Position numbers and translations under genes: made by a program
Assembly: GCA_963717215.1 (NCBI GenBank)
Contig: CAVQVS010000009.1
Location: 472,983 to 536,982, forward strand
Reading direction: 5' to 3'
Origin: Roseiarcus sp963717215
GTDB taxonomy: Bacteria > Pseudomonadota > Alphaproteobacteria > Rhizobiales > Beijerinckiaceae
Length of the DNA stretch: 64,000 nucleotides
Notes under the pieces: generated by a model
What the model was told of the DNA's origin: nothing
Seen by the model: the letters and a program-made list of their open reading frames with translations, nothing else
Database searches by the model: none
Part shown: in pieces, positions 17,380 through 27,294 of the stretch
How positions within the stretch are numbered: the first letter of the stretch is position 1
Layout: every line of letters starts with the position of its first letter

Positions 17380-17934
17380 ATGCGACGCGCATATTCAATC
17401 CCGGCCTCCGCGCTCCAAAGCGTAAGTGAGTGGAATTCCGTCCTCGCAACCTCGGCTGCGCTCGGCTTTGACACTCTTGCTATAGCTCCCTTGAACGGTG
17501 ACTCTTTCGCCGACGCGGTCACCACAGAGCTCGATTTTGCCAAACTCGTTTCTTTGGCCGCCGAGCGGTCGCTGCAGATCATCCTCGATGTTCGGATCTC
17601 GTCCGTGCTCGCGACGAGTCCGGTGGCTCGGATGCTGGGACTTTCCAGGAGCGACATGGGAGCGCGCGATCCTAGGGTTGCGCCCGCCGAAAGGCAGAAC
17701 CTATCGATCCCGTTCTCCGATGATGTAAAGGCCCAAACCTGGATCAACGCGCTAAGAACAAGACTGCTCGAACTCCAAGAACTCGGCATCGCCGGCTTTT
17801 GCTGCCGCCCGGGACCGGACACGCCGGGATGGATTTTTTCCCCACTCGCGGAGGGCGATCTAAGCCAAGCGGGCAATGCGCGAATTTCGCTCTGGGCAAG
17901 CGTCGCTCGAACTCGATGCTCTTCCCAAATTTGA
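17380..17934 (+). CDS. N-terminal segment of the GlgE protein, in a different frame
   Basis: This frame encodes 184 residues; the first 165 or so (MRRAYSIPASALQSVSEWNS, AALGFDTLAIAPLNGDSF, DFAKLVSLAAERSLQIILDV, LQELGIAGFCCRPGP) read like the first strands and helices of a GH13-type barrel without catalytic residues. The downstream frame from about 17880 continues the same kind of sequence (ALPKFEGFTGVFLPAVNL, GDGILVPMGFEYGL). Some alphaproteobacterial GlgE proteins are long and have such an inactive N-terminal amylase-like domain. I therefore infer that this and 17876-20548 were one gene, joined by a frameshift near 17880-17930. Separate translation is the alternative. Confidence 0.6.
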   Translation: MRRAYSIPASALQSVSEWNSVLATSAALGFDTLAIAPLNGDSFADAVTTELDFAKLVSLAAERSLQIILDVRISSVLATSPVARMLGLSRSDMGARDPRVAPAERQNLSIPFSDDVKAQTWINALRTRLLELQELGIAGFCCRPGPDTPGWIFSPLAEGDLSQAGNARISLWASVARTRCSSQI

Positions 17935-20548
17935 GGGCTTCACGGGAGTTTTCCTACCGGCGGTCAACCTCTTTGAAGCGGGGCGACTCGCCCAAATCGC
18001 AGAGGCCTCCCGTGTTTGCGGCGAACTCATTTTGTCGTCGCAAGGACCGCTCCTGGATAGACGAGAACATACAGACCAGGCGGCCCTTCAAAGGCGCTCG
18101 AAATTTCTGCTCTGGGCGTCAGCTGCGATAGGCGACGGAATTCTCGTTCCGATGGGCTTCGAATACGGCCTCGACGACCGCCTCGCCCATCCGGTCGACG
18201 CCGCGAAAAGCTGGTTCGAGCTTGCGGCGAAGCGTAATTTCGATCTCAGCGAAGAAATCGCCGCCGCCAACGCATTCGTCGCGACCCGGAGCGGGCAGTT
18301 CAAGTCTTCGGCCCTCGCCCCACTTTGGCCTGCGGGCGCGTCCCAAATTCTGGCGGCGGTCCAACGTTCGGACGACAAGACGCGGATACGGGTTATGCTC
18401 GCCAATGCGGCAATGGATCGGGACGTTTCCCTGCCTGCCTTGTCCGTTTCGCGCGAGATCGGCGAATTCTTGCCGCTCAAGGACGTGCTGCGACCCGGGC
18501 CTAATCTCGCGCCGGACGAAGTGTTGAGGCTGCGGGCGGGAGAGGTACGCATTCTCGAAGGCTGCCGCGCGACGATCATCCGCTCAAGCGAACCTCATGC
18601 GCTGCCAGACAACGCAATATCCGCGCCTCGTCTCATTATCGAGGCCGTGACGCCAACCGTCGACGGCGGTCGCCATCCGGTGAAGCGGATCGTCGGCGAC
18701 GCTGTTCATGTCGAATGCGACGCCTATGGCGAGGGGCATGATCCGATCGAGGTTGCGCTTCGCTGGCGCGCCTCAGACGAAGCCGATTGGCGCGAGACGC
18801 GGATGACGGCGTTGGGCAACGACCGATGGGCGGGCAACCTGCCCCTCGAACGTGTCGGGCGCTATCTATTCACGATCGAGGCCTGGCGCGATGAGTTCGC
18901 CATTTATCGCAGCGAGCTGTATAAGAAGTACGGAGCAGGCATTCCCGTTGTGCTCGAGCTGAAAGAGGGGGAGGCCCTTCTTTCTCATGCTCTCGGCCGC
19001 GCCAGCGGAGTGGACGCCGCGCGGCTAAAGACGGTCACGGAACGCCTAAAGGCGGCCGATGATCCCGGCCGAGTCGCCCTTCTGCTCGCCGAGGAAACGG
19101 CAGAGATGTACGCCGCCGCGGATTCTCCCGCATTCAGGGTCCAACTCGACGCGCCGTTTGCAATCAACTCGGAACGCAGAACGGCGGAATTCGCTAGCTG
19201 GTACGAACTCTTTCCCCGTTCTCAGAGCGGCGATCCGCAGCGCCACGGGACCTTTGATGATGTGATCCGCCGGCTGCCGGCCATCCACGACATGGGCTTC
19301 GACGTCGTCTATTTTCCGCCCATTAACCCGATCGGCAAGACCAATCGAAAGGGTCGAAACAACACGCTCAAGGCCGGCCCTAACGATCCGGGTAGCCCTT
19401 ACGCCATCGGTTCGGCGGAAGGTGGCCACGATGCAATTCATGCTGAGCTCGGAACCTTCGAGGATTTTCAAGTTCTTCTGTCAGAAGCGCGGAAGCTCGA
19501 TATCGAAATCGCCCTTGATTTCGCCATCCAGGCCTCGCCCGATCATCCCTGGCTCAAGCAGCATCCTGAATGGTTCTCCTGGCGCCCCGACGGGACGATC
19601 CGCTACGCAGAGAATCCGCCGAAAAAGTACGAGGACATTGTCAATTTCGACTTCTACGCGGAGGGCGCGAAGCCCGCGCTCTGGATCGCGCTCAGGGATA
19701 CCATCCTCTTCTGGATCGACCGGGAAGTTCTACTCTTCCGCGTCGACAACCCTCATACGAAACCTCTCCCGTTCTGGGAGTGGATGATCGATGACATCCG
19801 GCGGGAGCATCCAGATGTCATCTTTCTCGCGGAGGCGTTCACCCGTCCCAAGGTTATGTACCAGCTCGCCAAGGCGGGCTTCTCTCAGAGCTACACGTAT
19901 TTCACCTGGCGCAACACGAAGTCAGAGCTGACCTCATACCTGACTGAATTAAATAGCGAGCCTTTAGCCTGGTTCTTCCGGCCGCACTTCTTCGTCAATA
20001 CGCCCGACATCAATCCAGACTTTTTACAGAATGCGCCGCGTTCCGCCTTTCTGATCCGCGCCGCCCTAGCCGCGACGCTATCCGGACTGTGGGGGGTCTA
20101 CAACGGCTTCGAGCTCTGCGAAGGCGAGCCTGACTCGCAGAGAAAAGAATACGCCAACAGCGAAAAATATGAGATCCGCGCCTGGGACTGGGAACGTCCC
20201 GACAATATCATTGGGGAAATAACCGCGCTAAACCGAATTAGACGCGAGAACCCCGCGCTGCACTCTCATCTCGGCCTATCGTTTCAGAACGCCTTGAACG
20301 AGAACGTCGTGTTCTTCGAAAAGGCGAGCACCGACCGGCAGAATGTCGTTCTCGTTGCGATCAGTCTCGATCCCGGAGTTGCGCAGGAAGCGGACATCGA
20401 AATTCCGCTCTGGAAATTTGGCTTGTCCGACCATGACACGTTGAGGGCCGAAGACCTGATGCGCGAGCGCGAAATCGTCTGGAGCGGGAAGCATCAGCAT
20501 ATTCGGCTCGAACCGGAACTTCCCTTCGCCATTTGGCGGATCGGCTAA
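17876..20548 (+). CDS. glgE: Alpha-1,4-glucan:maltose-1-phosphate maltosyltransferase
   Basis: The 890-residue frame contains the full GlgE core. After an N-terminal extension (about 1-210) come the beta-sandwich domain N (IIEAVTPTVDGGRHPVKRIV, VHVECDAYGEGHDPIEVALR) and the GH13 domain: ASWYELFPRSQS, YFPPINPIGKTNRKGRNN, GSAEGGHDAIHAELG, the nucleophile in FRVDNPHTKP (Asp about 624) and the acid/base in FLAEAFTRP (Glu about 653). GlgE transfers maltose from maltose 1-phosphate to growing alpha-1,4-glucan. Usual bacterial GlgE is about 660-700 residues; the surplus here belongs to an extra N-terminal domain that begins in the preceding frame. It is followed at 10 bp by treS-mak, as in the GlgE pathway operon. 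Confidence 0.93.
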   Translation: MREFRSGQASLELDALPKFEGFTGVFLPAVNLFEAGRLAQIAEASRVCGELILSSQGPLLDRREHTDQAALQRRSKFLLWASAAIGDGILVPMGFEYGLDDRLAHPVDAAKSWFELAAKRNFDLSEEIAAANAFVATRSGQFKSSALAPLWPAGASQILAAVQRSDDKTRIRVMLANAAMDRDVSLPALSVSREIGEFLPLKDVLRPGPNLAPDEVLRLRAGEVRILEGCRATIIRSSEPHALPDNAISAPRLIIEAVTPTVDGGRHPVKRIVGDAVHVECDAYGEGHDPIEVALRWRASDEADWRETRMTALGNDRWAGNLPLERVGRYLFTIEAWRDEFAIYRSELYKKYGAGIPVVLELKEGEALLSHALGRASGVDAARLKTVTERLKAADDPGRVALLLAEETAEMYAAADSPAFRVQLDAPFAINSERRTAEFASWYELFPRSQSGDPQRHGTFDDVIRRLPAIHDMGFDVVYFPPINPIGKTNRKGRNNTLKAGPNDPGSPYAIGSAEGGHDAIHAELGTFEDFQVLLSEARKLDIEIALDFAIQASPDHPWLKQHPEWFSWRPDGTIRYAENPPKKYEDIVNFDFYAEGAKPALWIALRDTILFWIDREVLLFRVDNPHTKPLPFWEWMIDDIRREHPDVIFLAEAFTRPKVMYQLAKAGFSQSYTYFTWRNTKSELTSYLTELNSEPLAWFFRPHFFVNTPDINPDFLQNAPRSAFLIRAALAATLSGLWGVYNGFELCEGEPDSQRKEYANSEKYEIRAWDWERPDNIIGEITALNRIRRENPALHSHLGLSFQNALNENVVFFEKASTDRQNVVLVAISLDPGVAQEADIEIPLWKFGLSDHDTLRAEDLMREREIVWSGKHQHIRLEPELPFAIWRIG

Positions 20549-20558
20549 AGGGCGAAGC

Positions 20559-23500
20559 ATGGCACGAAGACCGAAGTCACAGCTCACCAAGGATCCGCTC
20601 TGGTACAAGGACGCGGTCATCTACCAGTTGCACATCAAATCTTTTTTCGACGCCAATGACGACGGTATCGGCGACTTCTCCGGTCTCAACGCCAAACTCG
20701 ACTATATTGAGAGTCTAGGGGTTAATGCGATCTGGCTTCTCCCGTTCTATCCGTCGCCCAGGAAGGACGACGGCTATGACATCGCCGGATATTACGCGGT
20801 AAGTCCTGATTACGGGTCGATCGCCGAATTTAAGGATTTCGTCGCCGCCGCGCATGCGCGCGGCATCCAAGTCATCATCGAGCTCGTTATCAACCACACT
20901 TCCGACCAGCATCCTTGGTTCCAGAGAGCGCGCGCGAGCAAACCCAAGTCGGCAGCCAGGAATTATTATGTCTGGTCGGACACCGACAAACGGTACGCCG
21001 ACACCCGCATCATCTTTGTCGACACCGAGAAGTCGAACTGGACATGGGATCCGGTGGCGAACGCCTTTTTCTGGCATCAATTCTATTCCCATCAGCCTGA
21101 CCTCAACTTCGACAATCCAAAGGTGCTGAAAGAAGTTCTTGCCGCCATGCGCTTCTGGCTCGACATGGGAGTCGACGGTCTCAGGCTCGACGCCATTCCC
21201 TACCTAATCGAGCGGGAGGGAACTTCGAGCGAGAATCTTCCCGAGACGCACAAGATTCTCAAGCAAATCCGCGCGGAACTGGATCGACAGTACCAAGACA
21301 AGATGCTGCTCGCGGAAGCCAATCAATGGCCCGAAGACGTTCAGCTCTACTTCGGCGACGGGGACGAATGCCACATGGCGTTTCACTTTCCCCTGATGCC
21401 ACGCATGTACATGGCCATCGCCAAGGAGGATCGCTTTCCAATCACGGACATCCTTCGCCAGACCCCAGACCTTCCGCCCAGCGCCCAGTGGGCGATCTTT
21501 CTTCGCAATCACGACGAGCTGACGCTCGAAATGGTGACCGACGCGGAGCGCGACTATTTGTGGGACACTTATGCGTCAGACCGCCGCGCCCGGCTTAATC
21601 TCGGCATAAGACGTAGGCTCGCGCCGCTTCTGCAGCATGACCGGCGGCGGATCGAGCTCATGAACGGCCTCCTTTTGTCGATGCCGGGCACGCCCGTGGT
21701 TTACTACGGCGATGAGATCGGTATGGGCGACAACGTCCATCTTGGGGACCGTGACGGCGTTCGAACCCCAATGCAGTGGACGGAAGACCGTAACGGTGGG
21801 TTTTCCCGAGCGGATCCCGGCAGCATGGTGCTCCCGCCGATCATGGACTCGGTGTACGGATACGCGGCGCTCAACGTCGAGGCGCAGACCAGAGACCAGC
21901 ACTCGCTGTTGAACTGGATGCGGCGCATGCTCACTTTGCGGCGCAGCCACAAAGTTTTTGGCCGTGGCGTTTTCCAATTCCTCTATCCGAGAAACCGGCG
22001 CATTCTCGCTTATACTAGAGAATACGACGGCGAAACGGTACTGTGCGTCGCAAATCTCGCGCGCACCCCACAGGCGGTCGAGCTGGATCTCGCGGCCTAT
22101 GCAGGGCGAGTTCCGATCGAGCTGACCGGACCGTCTTCGTTTCCTCCGATCGGGCAGCTTAATTATCTTCTGACCCTTCCGCCCTACGCGTTCTACTGGT
22201 TCGAGCTGAAAGCCTCCACTGAGGCCGCGCCGAGTTGGCGCGACGACCCACCCGAGCAACTGCCTGAATTCCAGACCCTGGTGGTGCGCGAAAGCCTGCG
22301 TGAGCTTCTCGGGGAGCGCCATTCGGCGACAATTCTGCAAGATCTCCTTCCGGCTTATCTTCAGCGTCGGCGTTGGTTCGCGTCGAAAAACGAGGCCATC
22401 TCGAGCGTGCGCATCGCCTACGCCGCGCCGGTTCCCGACAATCGCGAGATCATGCTCACTGAGATTGAGGTGAAGCTTCGCGACCGCGCTGAGCGCTACC
22501 TCGTGCCTGCGGGCATTGCTTGGGAAGGCGCAACCGCACAAGCGCTGCCCCAACAACTTGCCATGGCGAGGGTAAGACGGGGGCGAAGGGTCGGCTACAT
22601 CACAGATGCTTTTTCCGTTGAGGCCTTACCGCGCGCGATCATGGGGTGGCTGCGCGTGCGCGCGGTGTTCCCGATGGATGAGGGAGAGATCCGCTGCTTA
22701 GGCGAGCCCGGGATCGACGCGCTGCCGGATCAGAGCCAGGGACCTATCCGTTGGCTCGCGACCGAACAGTCGAACAGTTCGCTAATCATCGGCAACGCGG
22801 CGATGATCAAACTCATTAGACGCGTCTCGCCCGGCGTGCATCCGGAAGCGGAAATGACACGACGCCTCACGCTTTGCGGTTTCGCAAATGCGCCGCAGCT
22901 TCTGGGCGAGATCATTCGGGTCGATACGAAGGGTATTCCGAGCACGCTCTTCATTATCCAGAGCGCCATCCCCAACCAGGGCGACGCTTGGACCTGGATT
23001 CTCGACAATCTCCGCCGCGCGCTCGAAGACGCCGCGCTCGAGGAGGAGACGGGCGACCGTTCATCGCACACCTTCAGTCTCGTCAACAACTTCGTGGCGG
23101 CGGTCGGCAAGAGGCTCGGTGAAATGCATGTCGCCCTCGCCGCCGAAACCAACGATCCGGCCTTCACCCCGGAAGTCGCCGACGACAAGGTGATATCCCG
23201 CTGGGTGAAGGATGCGACGGAACAGGTCGAACGCAGCATGGGCGAACTCGAGCGCGCACAGGCAGCGTTAAACCCCGAGCGTCAGGCGCTCGCCGATGCC
23301 GTGCTCAAGCGCAAAGCTGATCTTATCGCCGGCCTGCCAGCTCTCGCTGAGCACGGCCGTGGCGGCCTATCGATCCGCATCCATGGAGATTTTCATCTCG
23401 GTCAGATCCTCGTCTCACAGTCGGACGCCTACATCATCGATTTCGAGGGCGAGCCTCTGCGCTCCCTTGAGCAGCGCCGCCGGAAAACGACGCCATTGCG

Positions 23501-23849
23501 GGACGTCGCCGGCTTTCTCCGCTCACTCGACTACGCCTCGGCCTCTTTTGAATTGCCGGAGGGCGACGCAACTCCACAGATCGTACGCGATCGCCGCGAG
23601 CGGCTCCTGACCCAGTTCCGGCGAGAATCGACCACCGCGTTCCTGCTGGCCTATTGGCATGCCGTCAAAGGTGAAGAAAGGCTCGGCCTGGGCCCGGCGA
23701 AAGAGCCGCTTCTCAATCTGATGATGCTGGAGAAAGCGGCTTATGAAATCAGCTATGAGGCCGCCAATCGGCCCAATTGGCTAGCCATCCCGCTTCGCGG
23801 CTTCGCGGCTGCGGCCAATCGCCTGAGAAAGGGCGGGGGCCGCGCATGA
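20559..23849 (+). CDS. treS: Trehalose synthase-maltokinase fusion (TreS-Mak)
   Basis: The 1096-residue protein has two enzymes. Residues about 1-545 are TreS (GH13), which interconverts trehalose and maltose: YQLHIKSFFDANDDGIGDF, LPFYPSPRKDDGYDIA, nucleophile in GLRLDAIPYLIEREGTS (Asp about 211), acid in LLAEANQWPEDV (Glu about 253) and FLRNHDELTLEM (Asp about 319). Residues about 590-1096 are maltokinase, an aminoglycoside-kinase-like fold: RRRWFASKNEAIS, catalytic RIHGDFHLGQIL at about 942 and YIIDFEGEPLRS for Mg-ATP binding. The fused enzyme would turn trehalose into maltose and then maltose 1-phosphate, the substrate of GlgE. The gene is uninterrupted over 3.3 kb and overlaps glgB by four bases. 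Confidence 0.95.
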   Translation: MARRPKSQLTKDPLWYKDAVIYQLHIKSFFDANDDGIGDFSGLNAKLDYIESLGVNAIWLLPFYPSPRKDDGYDIAGYYAVSPDYGSIAEFKDFVAAAHARGIQVIIELVINHTSDQHPWFQRARASKPKSAARNYYVWSDTDKRYADTRIIFVDTEKSNWTWDPVANAFFWHQFYSHQPDLNFDNPKVLKEVLAAMRFWLDMGVDGLRLDAIPYLIEREGTSSENLPETHKILKQIRAELDRQYQDKMLLAEANQWPEDVQLYFGDGDECHMAFHFPLMPRMYMAIAKEDRFPITDILRQTPDLPPSAQWAIFLRNHDELTLEMVTDAERDYLWDTYASDRRARLNLGIRRRLAPLLQHDRRRIELMNGLLLSMPGTPVVYYGDEIGMGDNVHLGDRDGVRTPMQWTEDRNGGFSRADPGSMVLPPIMDSVYGYAALNVEAQTRDQHSLLNWMRRMLTLRRSHKVFGRGVFQFLYPRNRRILAYTREYDGETVLCVANLARTPQAVELDLAAYAGRVPIELTGPSSFPPIGQLNYLLTLPPYAFYWFELKASTEAAPSWRDDPPEQLPEFQTLVVRESLRELLGERHSATILQDLLPAYLQRRRWFASKNEAISSVRIAYAAPVPDNREIMLTEIEVKLRDRAERYLVPAGIAWEGATAQALPQQLAMARVRRGRRVGYITDAFSVEALPRAIMGWLRVRAVFPMDEGEIRCLGEPGIDALPDQSQGPIRWLATEQSNSSLIIGNAAMIKLIRRVSPGVHPEAEMTRRLTLCGFANAPQLLGEIIRVDTKGIPSTLFIIQSAIPNQGDAWTWILDNLRRALEDAALEEETGDRSSHTFSLVNNFVAAVGKRLGEMHVALAAETNDPAFTPEVADDKVISRWVKDATEQVERSMGELERAQAALNPERQALADAVLKRKADLIAGLPALAEHGRGGLSIRIHGDFHLGQILVSQSDAYIIDFEGEPLRSLEQRRRKTTPLRDVAGFLRSLDYASASFELPEGDATPQIVRDRRERLLTQFRRESTTAFLLAYWHAVKGEERLGLGPAKEPLLNLMMLEKAAYEISYEAANRPNWLAIPLRGFAAAANRLRKGGGRA

Positions 23850-26047
23850 CGATCGGTCAGGATTGCCTGGTTGGGATCGACGCAGGGGCGGTGCAGGCGC
23901 TCGTCGATGGGCGGCATGGCGATCCGTTCTCCATCCTTGGTCCACACGGCCGCGGTTCGACGTCGATCGTGCGCGCGCTCGCGCCGGGCGCTCAAGCGAT
24001 CGATGTGGTCGCGCGCGAGGATTCAAGCCTCCTCGGCCGCCTCGAGCTCGCACATCCCGGCGGCCTTTTCGCTGGTCCTGTTGCGGGTAATCGCCCCTAC
24101 GTTCTGCGCGTCAGCTGGGACAATGCGGTCCAGGAGACGGAAGATCCGTATAGCTTTGGCCTTCTGCTTGGCGAGCTCGATCTGCATCTGATCGCCGAGG
24201 GTACGCATTACGAGCTCGGACGTTGCCTCGGGGCGCAGGCGATGACGATCGGCGGCGTCGAGGGCGTGCGCTTCGCAGTCTGGGCGCCCAACGCACGCCG
24301 CGTGTCGGTGGTCGGCAGCTTCAACACCTGGGACGGCCGCCGGCACCCGATGCGGGTGCGCCACGAGGCTGGCGTCTGGGAATTGTTCGTTCCACGTATC
24401 GGACCGGGAGCGCTGTACAAATACGAGATCCTCGGTCCGGACGGAGCCCTACTCGCGCAGAAGGCCGATCCGGTGGCGCGCGAAAGCGAGGCTTCGCCCG
24501 GCACCGCCTCAATCGTCGCCTCGAACGAACCGTTCGTGTGGTCGGACGAGGTCTGGATCGCGGACAGAATGTCGCGGCAGAACGTCGATTCTCCCTTATC
24601 GTTTTACGAGGTTCACGCAGGATCCTGGCTACGGATTGTCGAGGAGGATTTTCGAAGCCTTACCTGGATGGAGATGAGCGAGCGGCTCGTGCCCTATATG
24701 GTTGAAATGGGATTCACGCATCTCGAGTTTCTGCCGATCGCTGAATATCCCTTCGGCAACTCGTGGGGCTATCAGCCGCTCGGCCTCTTCTCTCCGACCG
24801 GACGCTATGGCCCAGCGGAGGAGTTCGCCGCACTAGTCGATCGCTGTCATAGCGCGGGAATCGGCGTCGTCGTCGATTGGGTCCCAGCCCACTTTCCGAC
24901 CGACGTCTGGGGCCTCGCCCGCTTCGACGGCACTCCCCTCTACGAGCATCCAGATCCGCGCGAGGGCTTTCAGAGAGATTGGAACACTTACCTTTACAAT
25001 CTCAGCCTCAATCAGGTGAAGGGGTTCCTCATCGCGAGCGCCCTCGAATGGATCGAGCACTATCACGTGGACGGACTGCGGGTCGACGCGGTCTCCTCCA
25101 TGCTCTACCGTGACTACAGCCGCAAGCCGGGCGAGTGGATTCCGAACCGCTACGGGGGGCGGGAAAATCTCGAGGCAGTTGAGTTTTTCAAGCACCTCAA
25201 CAGCATCGTCGCGCAAAGGAATCCCGGCGTCTTGATGATCGCAGAGGAGTCGACGGCCTGGCCAAAGGTCACCGTGACACCCGCGGACGGAGGGCTCGGC
25301 TTCTCGCTCAAGTGGAACATGGGGTGGATGCACGACACGCTCCGCTACATGTCGAAGGATCCGATCTACCGCTCCTATGAGCACCATTCGATGACGTTCG
25401 GGATGGTCTATGCCTATTCAGAGCGTTATGTGCTGCCGCTTTCCCACGACGAGGTGGTCCACGGCAAACGATCGCTGGTCGCAAAGATGCCCGGCGACAT
25501 CTGGCAGCAATTCGCAAACCTCAGGGCTTACTTTGGTTGGATGTGGACGTTTCCGGGCAAGAAGCTTCTATTCATGGGCGGGGAAATCGCCCAGTGGAAC
25601 GAATGGGCCAGCAGTCGGTCGATCGAATGGAGCCTGCTCGATTATCCGCTCCACCGGGGCGTCCAAAGCCTGATCGTCGATCTCAACGCCCTGTATCGGA
25701 AATTTCAGGCGCTCTATGGTGCTGACAACGACCCGAACGGATTTGAGTGGGTTGTCGTCGACGACAGTGCGAACTCAGTTTATGCGTGCATTCGCCGAGG
25801 CCGCGATGGCTCGTTGCTCCTGGTCGTGAGCAACATGACGCCGGTTCCCCGGTACGGATATCGGATTCCGGTTCCAAATACTGGCCCCTGGCGGGAACTC
25901 CTCAATACGGACGGCGCCCGCTACGGGGGAGGCAATCTCGGCAATCGCGGCGAGGTCACAGCGCAACCGTTGCCCGAGGGCGCAGAGCTATTCCTCGTCC
26001 TCCCGCCATTGGCCACGATTGTCCTGGCTCCTGAATCTCTCTTGTGA
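23846..26047 (+). CDS. glgB: 1,4-alpha-glucan branching enzyme
   Basis: From ATG 23846, overlapping the treS-mak stop as ATGA, the product has 733 residues, the normal GlgB length. It has an N-terminal domain (VQALVDGRHGDPFSILGPHG), a CBM48 domain (VRFAVWAPNARRVSVVGSFN), and a GH13 barrel: EVHAGSW, FLPIAEYPFGNSWGYQPLG, VVDWVPAHFPTD, nucleophile in GLRVDAVSSMLYRDYSRK (Asp about 414), EEST for the general acid, and LPLSHDEVVHGKRSL. It makes alpha-1,6 branches in the glucan produced by GlgE. The overlap indicates translational coupling, and the three genes form a complete GlgE operon. Confidence 0.96.
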   Translation: MTIGQDCLVGIDAGAVQALVDGRHGDPFSILGPHGRGSTSIVRALAPGAQAIDVVAREDSSLLGRLELAHPGGLFAGPVAGNRPYVLRVSWDNAVQETEDPYSFGLLLGELDLHLIAEGTHYELGRCLGAQAMTIGGVEGVRFAVWAPNARRVSVVGSFNTWDGRRHPMRVRHEAGVWELFVPRIGPGALYKYEILGPDGALLAQKADPVARESEASPGTASIVASNEPFVWSDEVWIADRMSRQNVDSPLSFYEVHAGSWLRIVEEDFRSLTWMEMSERLVPYMVEMGFTHLEFLPIAEYPFGNSWGYQPLGLFSPTGRYGPAEEFAALVDRCHSAGIGVVVDWVPAHFPTDVWGLARFDGTPLYEHPDPREGFQRDWNTYLYNLSLNQVKGFLIASALEWIEHYHVDGLRVDAVSSMLYRDYSRKPGEWIPNRYGGRENLEAVEFFKHLNSIVAQRNPGVLMIAEESTAWPKVTVTPADGGLGFSLKWNMGWMHDTLRYMSKDPIYRSYEHHSMTFGMVYAYSERYVLPLSHDEVVHGKRSLVAKMPGDIWQQFANLRAYFGWMWTFPGKKLLFMGGEIAQWNEWASSRSIEWSLLDYPLHRGVQSLIVDLNALYRKFQALYGADNDPNGFEWVVVDDSANSVYACIRRGRDGSLLLVVSNMTPVPRYGYRIPVPNTGPWRELLNTDGARYGGGNLGNRGEVTAQPLPEGAELFLVLPPLATIVLAPESLL

Positions 26048-26382
26048 GGTGCGCGTAGCGAACCGGGGGCTATTCGCCCGCTCGAGTTCGCGGGTCAATC
26101 GCTAAATATTCCCAGCGCGCCAATCCGGAGTTTCTGTTCCTATTTCGGCGCATAGAACTTCGCCACCGCGCCGCGCGAGTAAAAACTGCTGAGCGTCAGC
26201 CCTATCGGAAAGAGAGACCAAACCGAACGCCGCGTTCGCGCTGTCGATCGGGCCGAACCTGAGCGCGTGCAGTTCCCGTTCGAGTGCACGCCGCCTTAAG
26301 TTTGCAATGTCCGGTGCACGTCTACGGCAGCCGTCCGCTACGCGAGCGGATTCGACCGCGAAGGAGGACAACCCTACGCAAA
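26048..26382. other. Intergenic segment with a possible gene fragment
   Basis: No gene is firmly supported. On the minus strand 26290 to 26102 reads ELHALRFGPIDSANAAFGLV then SLSDRADAQQFLLARRGGEV and LCAEIGTETPDW, which has a protein-like composition, but its 5' end runs into the IS6 left end and no start is convincing. It may be the end of a gene cut by the IS. Confidence 0.35.
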
Positions 26383-27183
26383 AGGGCATTGGCACGCGAA
26401 CGGTAGCGCGTATCCGGTTGACGGGTAAGATGGCACATGACGATCTCGTTTGCTCGCCACCAGTTTCCCCCTGAGATCATCCGGCACGCGGTTTGGCTGT
26501 ATGTCCGGTTCACACTCAGCTACCGCGATCTTGAAGATCTGCTCGCGGAGCGCGGTCTGGACGTCTCATACGAAACGGTGCGGCGATGGGTCTTGAAGTT
26601 CGGACCGTTGTTCGCTCGAGAACTTCGCCGTCAACGCCCGCGCTCAACGTCGACGTGGCATCTCGATGAGATGGCTGTGGTGATCGCGGGCCGGCAGTTC
26701 TGGCTCTGGCGCGCGGTTGACGACGAAGGCGAGGTTCTCGACCCGCTAGTACAACGACGACGGGACAAGGCTGCAGCCGTGAAACTGATGCGCAAACTGC
26801 TCAAGAAACAGGGCTTCGCGTCTGATGTTCTGGTAACCGATAAGCTTCGCTCGTACGGCGCGGCAAAGTCGGCAATGGGATTGTCGGCTCGCCACGAACA
26901 GGGCTTGCGCAAGAATAATCGCGCTGAGAATTCGCATCAACCGACTCGACGACGCGAGCGCAAGATGCAGCGTTTCAAATCGCCGGGATCAGCCCAACGG
27001 TTCTTGTCAGTTCACGCCGCCGTCCAAAACACGTTCAACGTCCAACGCCATCTCACATCCCGCCGACGCTCCGCGTCTTCCGAGACGAAGCATTCCAGAC
27101 GTGGCGAGATGCTACCGCAGCCTGAATCTGAGTTGGGACTTCCAATTTTCGTGCGGGCCAAATTTGGTTCGTGTGACAACGCC
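26383..27183 (+). mobile_element. IS6-family insertion sequence, about 801 bp
   Basis: The left end GGCATTGGCACGCGAAC (26383) and the reverse complement of the right end, GGCGTTGTCACACGAAC (right end at 27183), agree in 14 of 17 positions. The 54 bp from end to transposase start and the total length suit IS6 elements. It contains one transposase gene with a late frameshift. It marks the left boundary of the giant-protein island. Confidence 0.85.
26437..27125 (+). pseudogene. IS6-family transposase, C-terminal frameshift
   Basis: The protein has the IS6 layout: HTH region (PEIIRHAVWLYVRFTLSYRD, SYETVRRWVLKFGPLFAREL), then a DDE core with WHLDEMAVVIAG (first Asp), LVTDKLRSYGAAKS (second Asp) and NRAENSHQPTRRRER (Glu). 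Near 27060 the frame leaves the expected C-terminus; the correct end TLRVFRDEAFQTWRDATAA lies one frame over and stops at 27125. One base is therefore missing at about 27066. The catalytic triad is complete and only the last 20 residues are altered, so residual activity is conceivable. Confidence 0.88.
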
Positions 27184-27294
27184 GACGCCATGCTTTCGCG
27201 TTACGGCCGGGACGGGGAACTCTTCATCGGGAACGCCGCAGGTACTATCCTCTAGGAGCTGGAATAAGCATGTTGGGCGTTGGCGTTCCTGTCG

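Noticed and set aside
21576..22556. Minus-strand open frame of 326 codons
   Set aside because: Antisense of treS-mak; no plausible domain.
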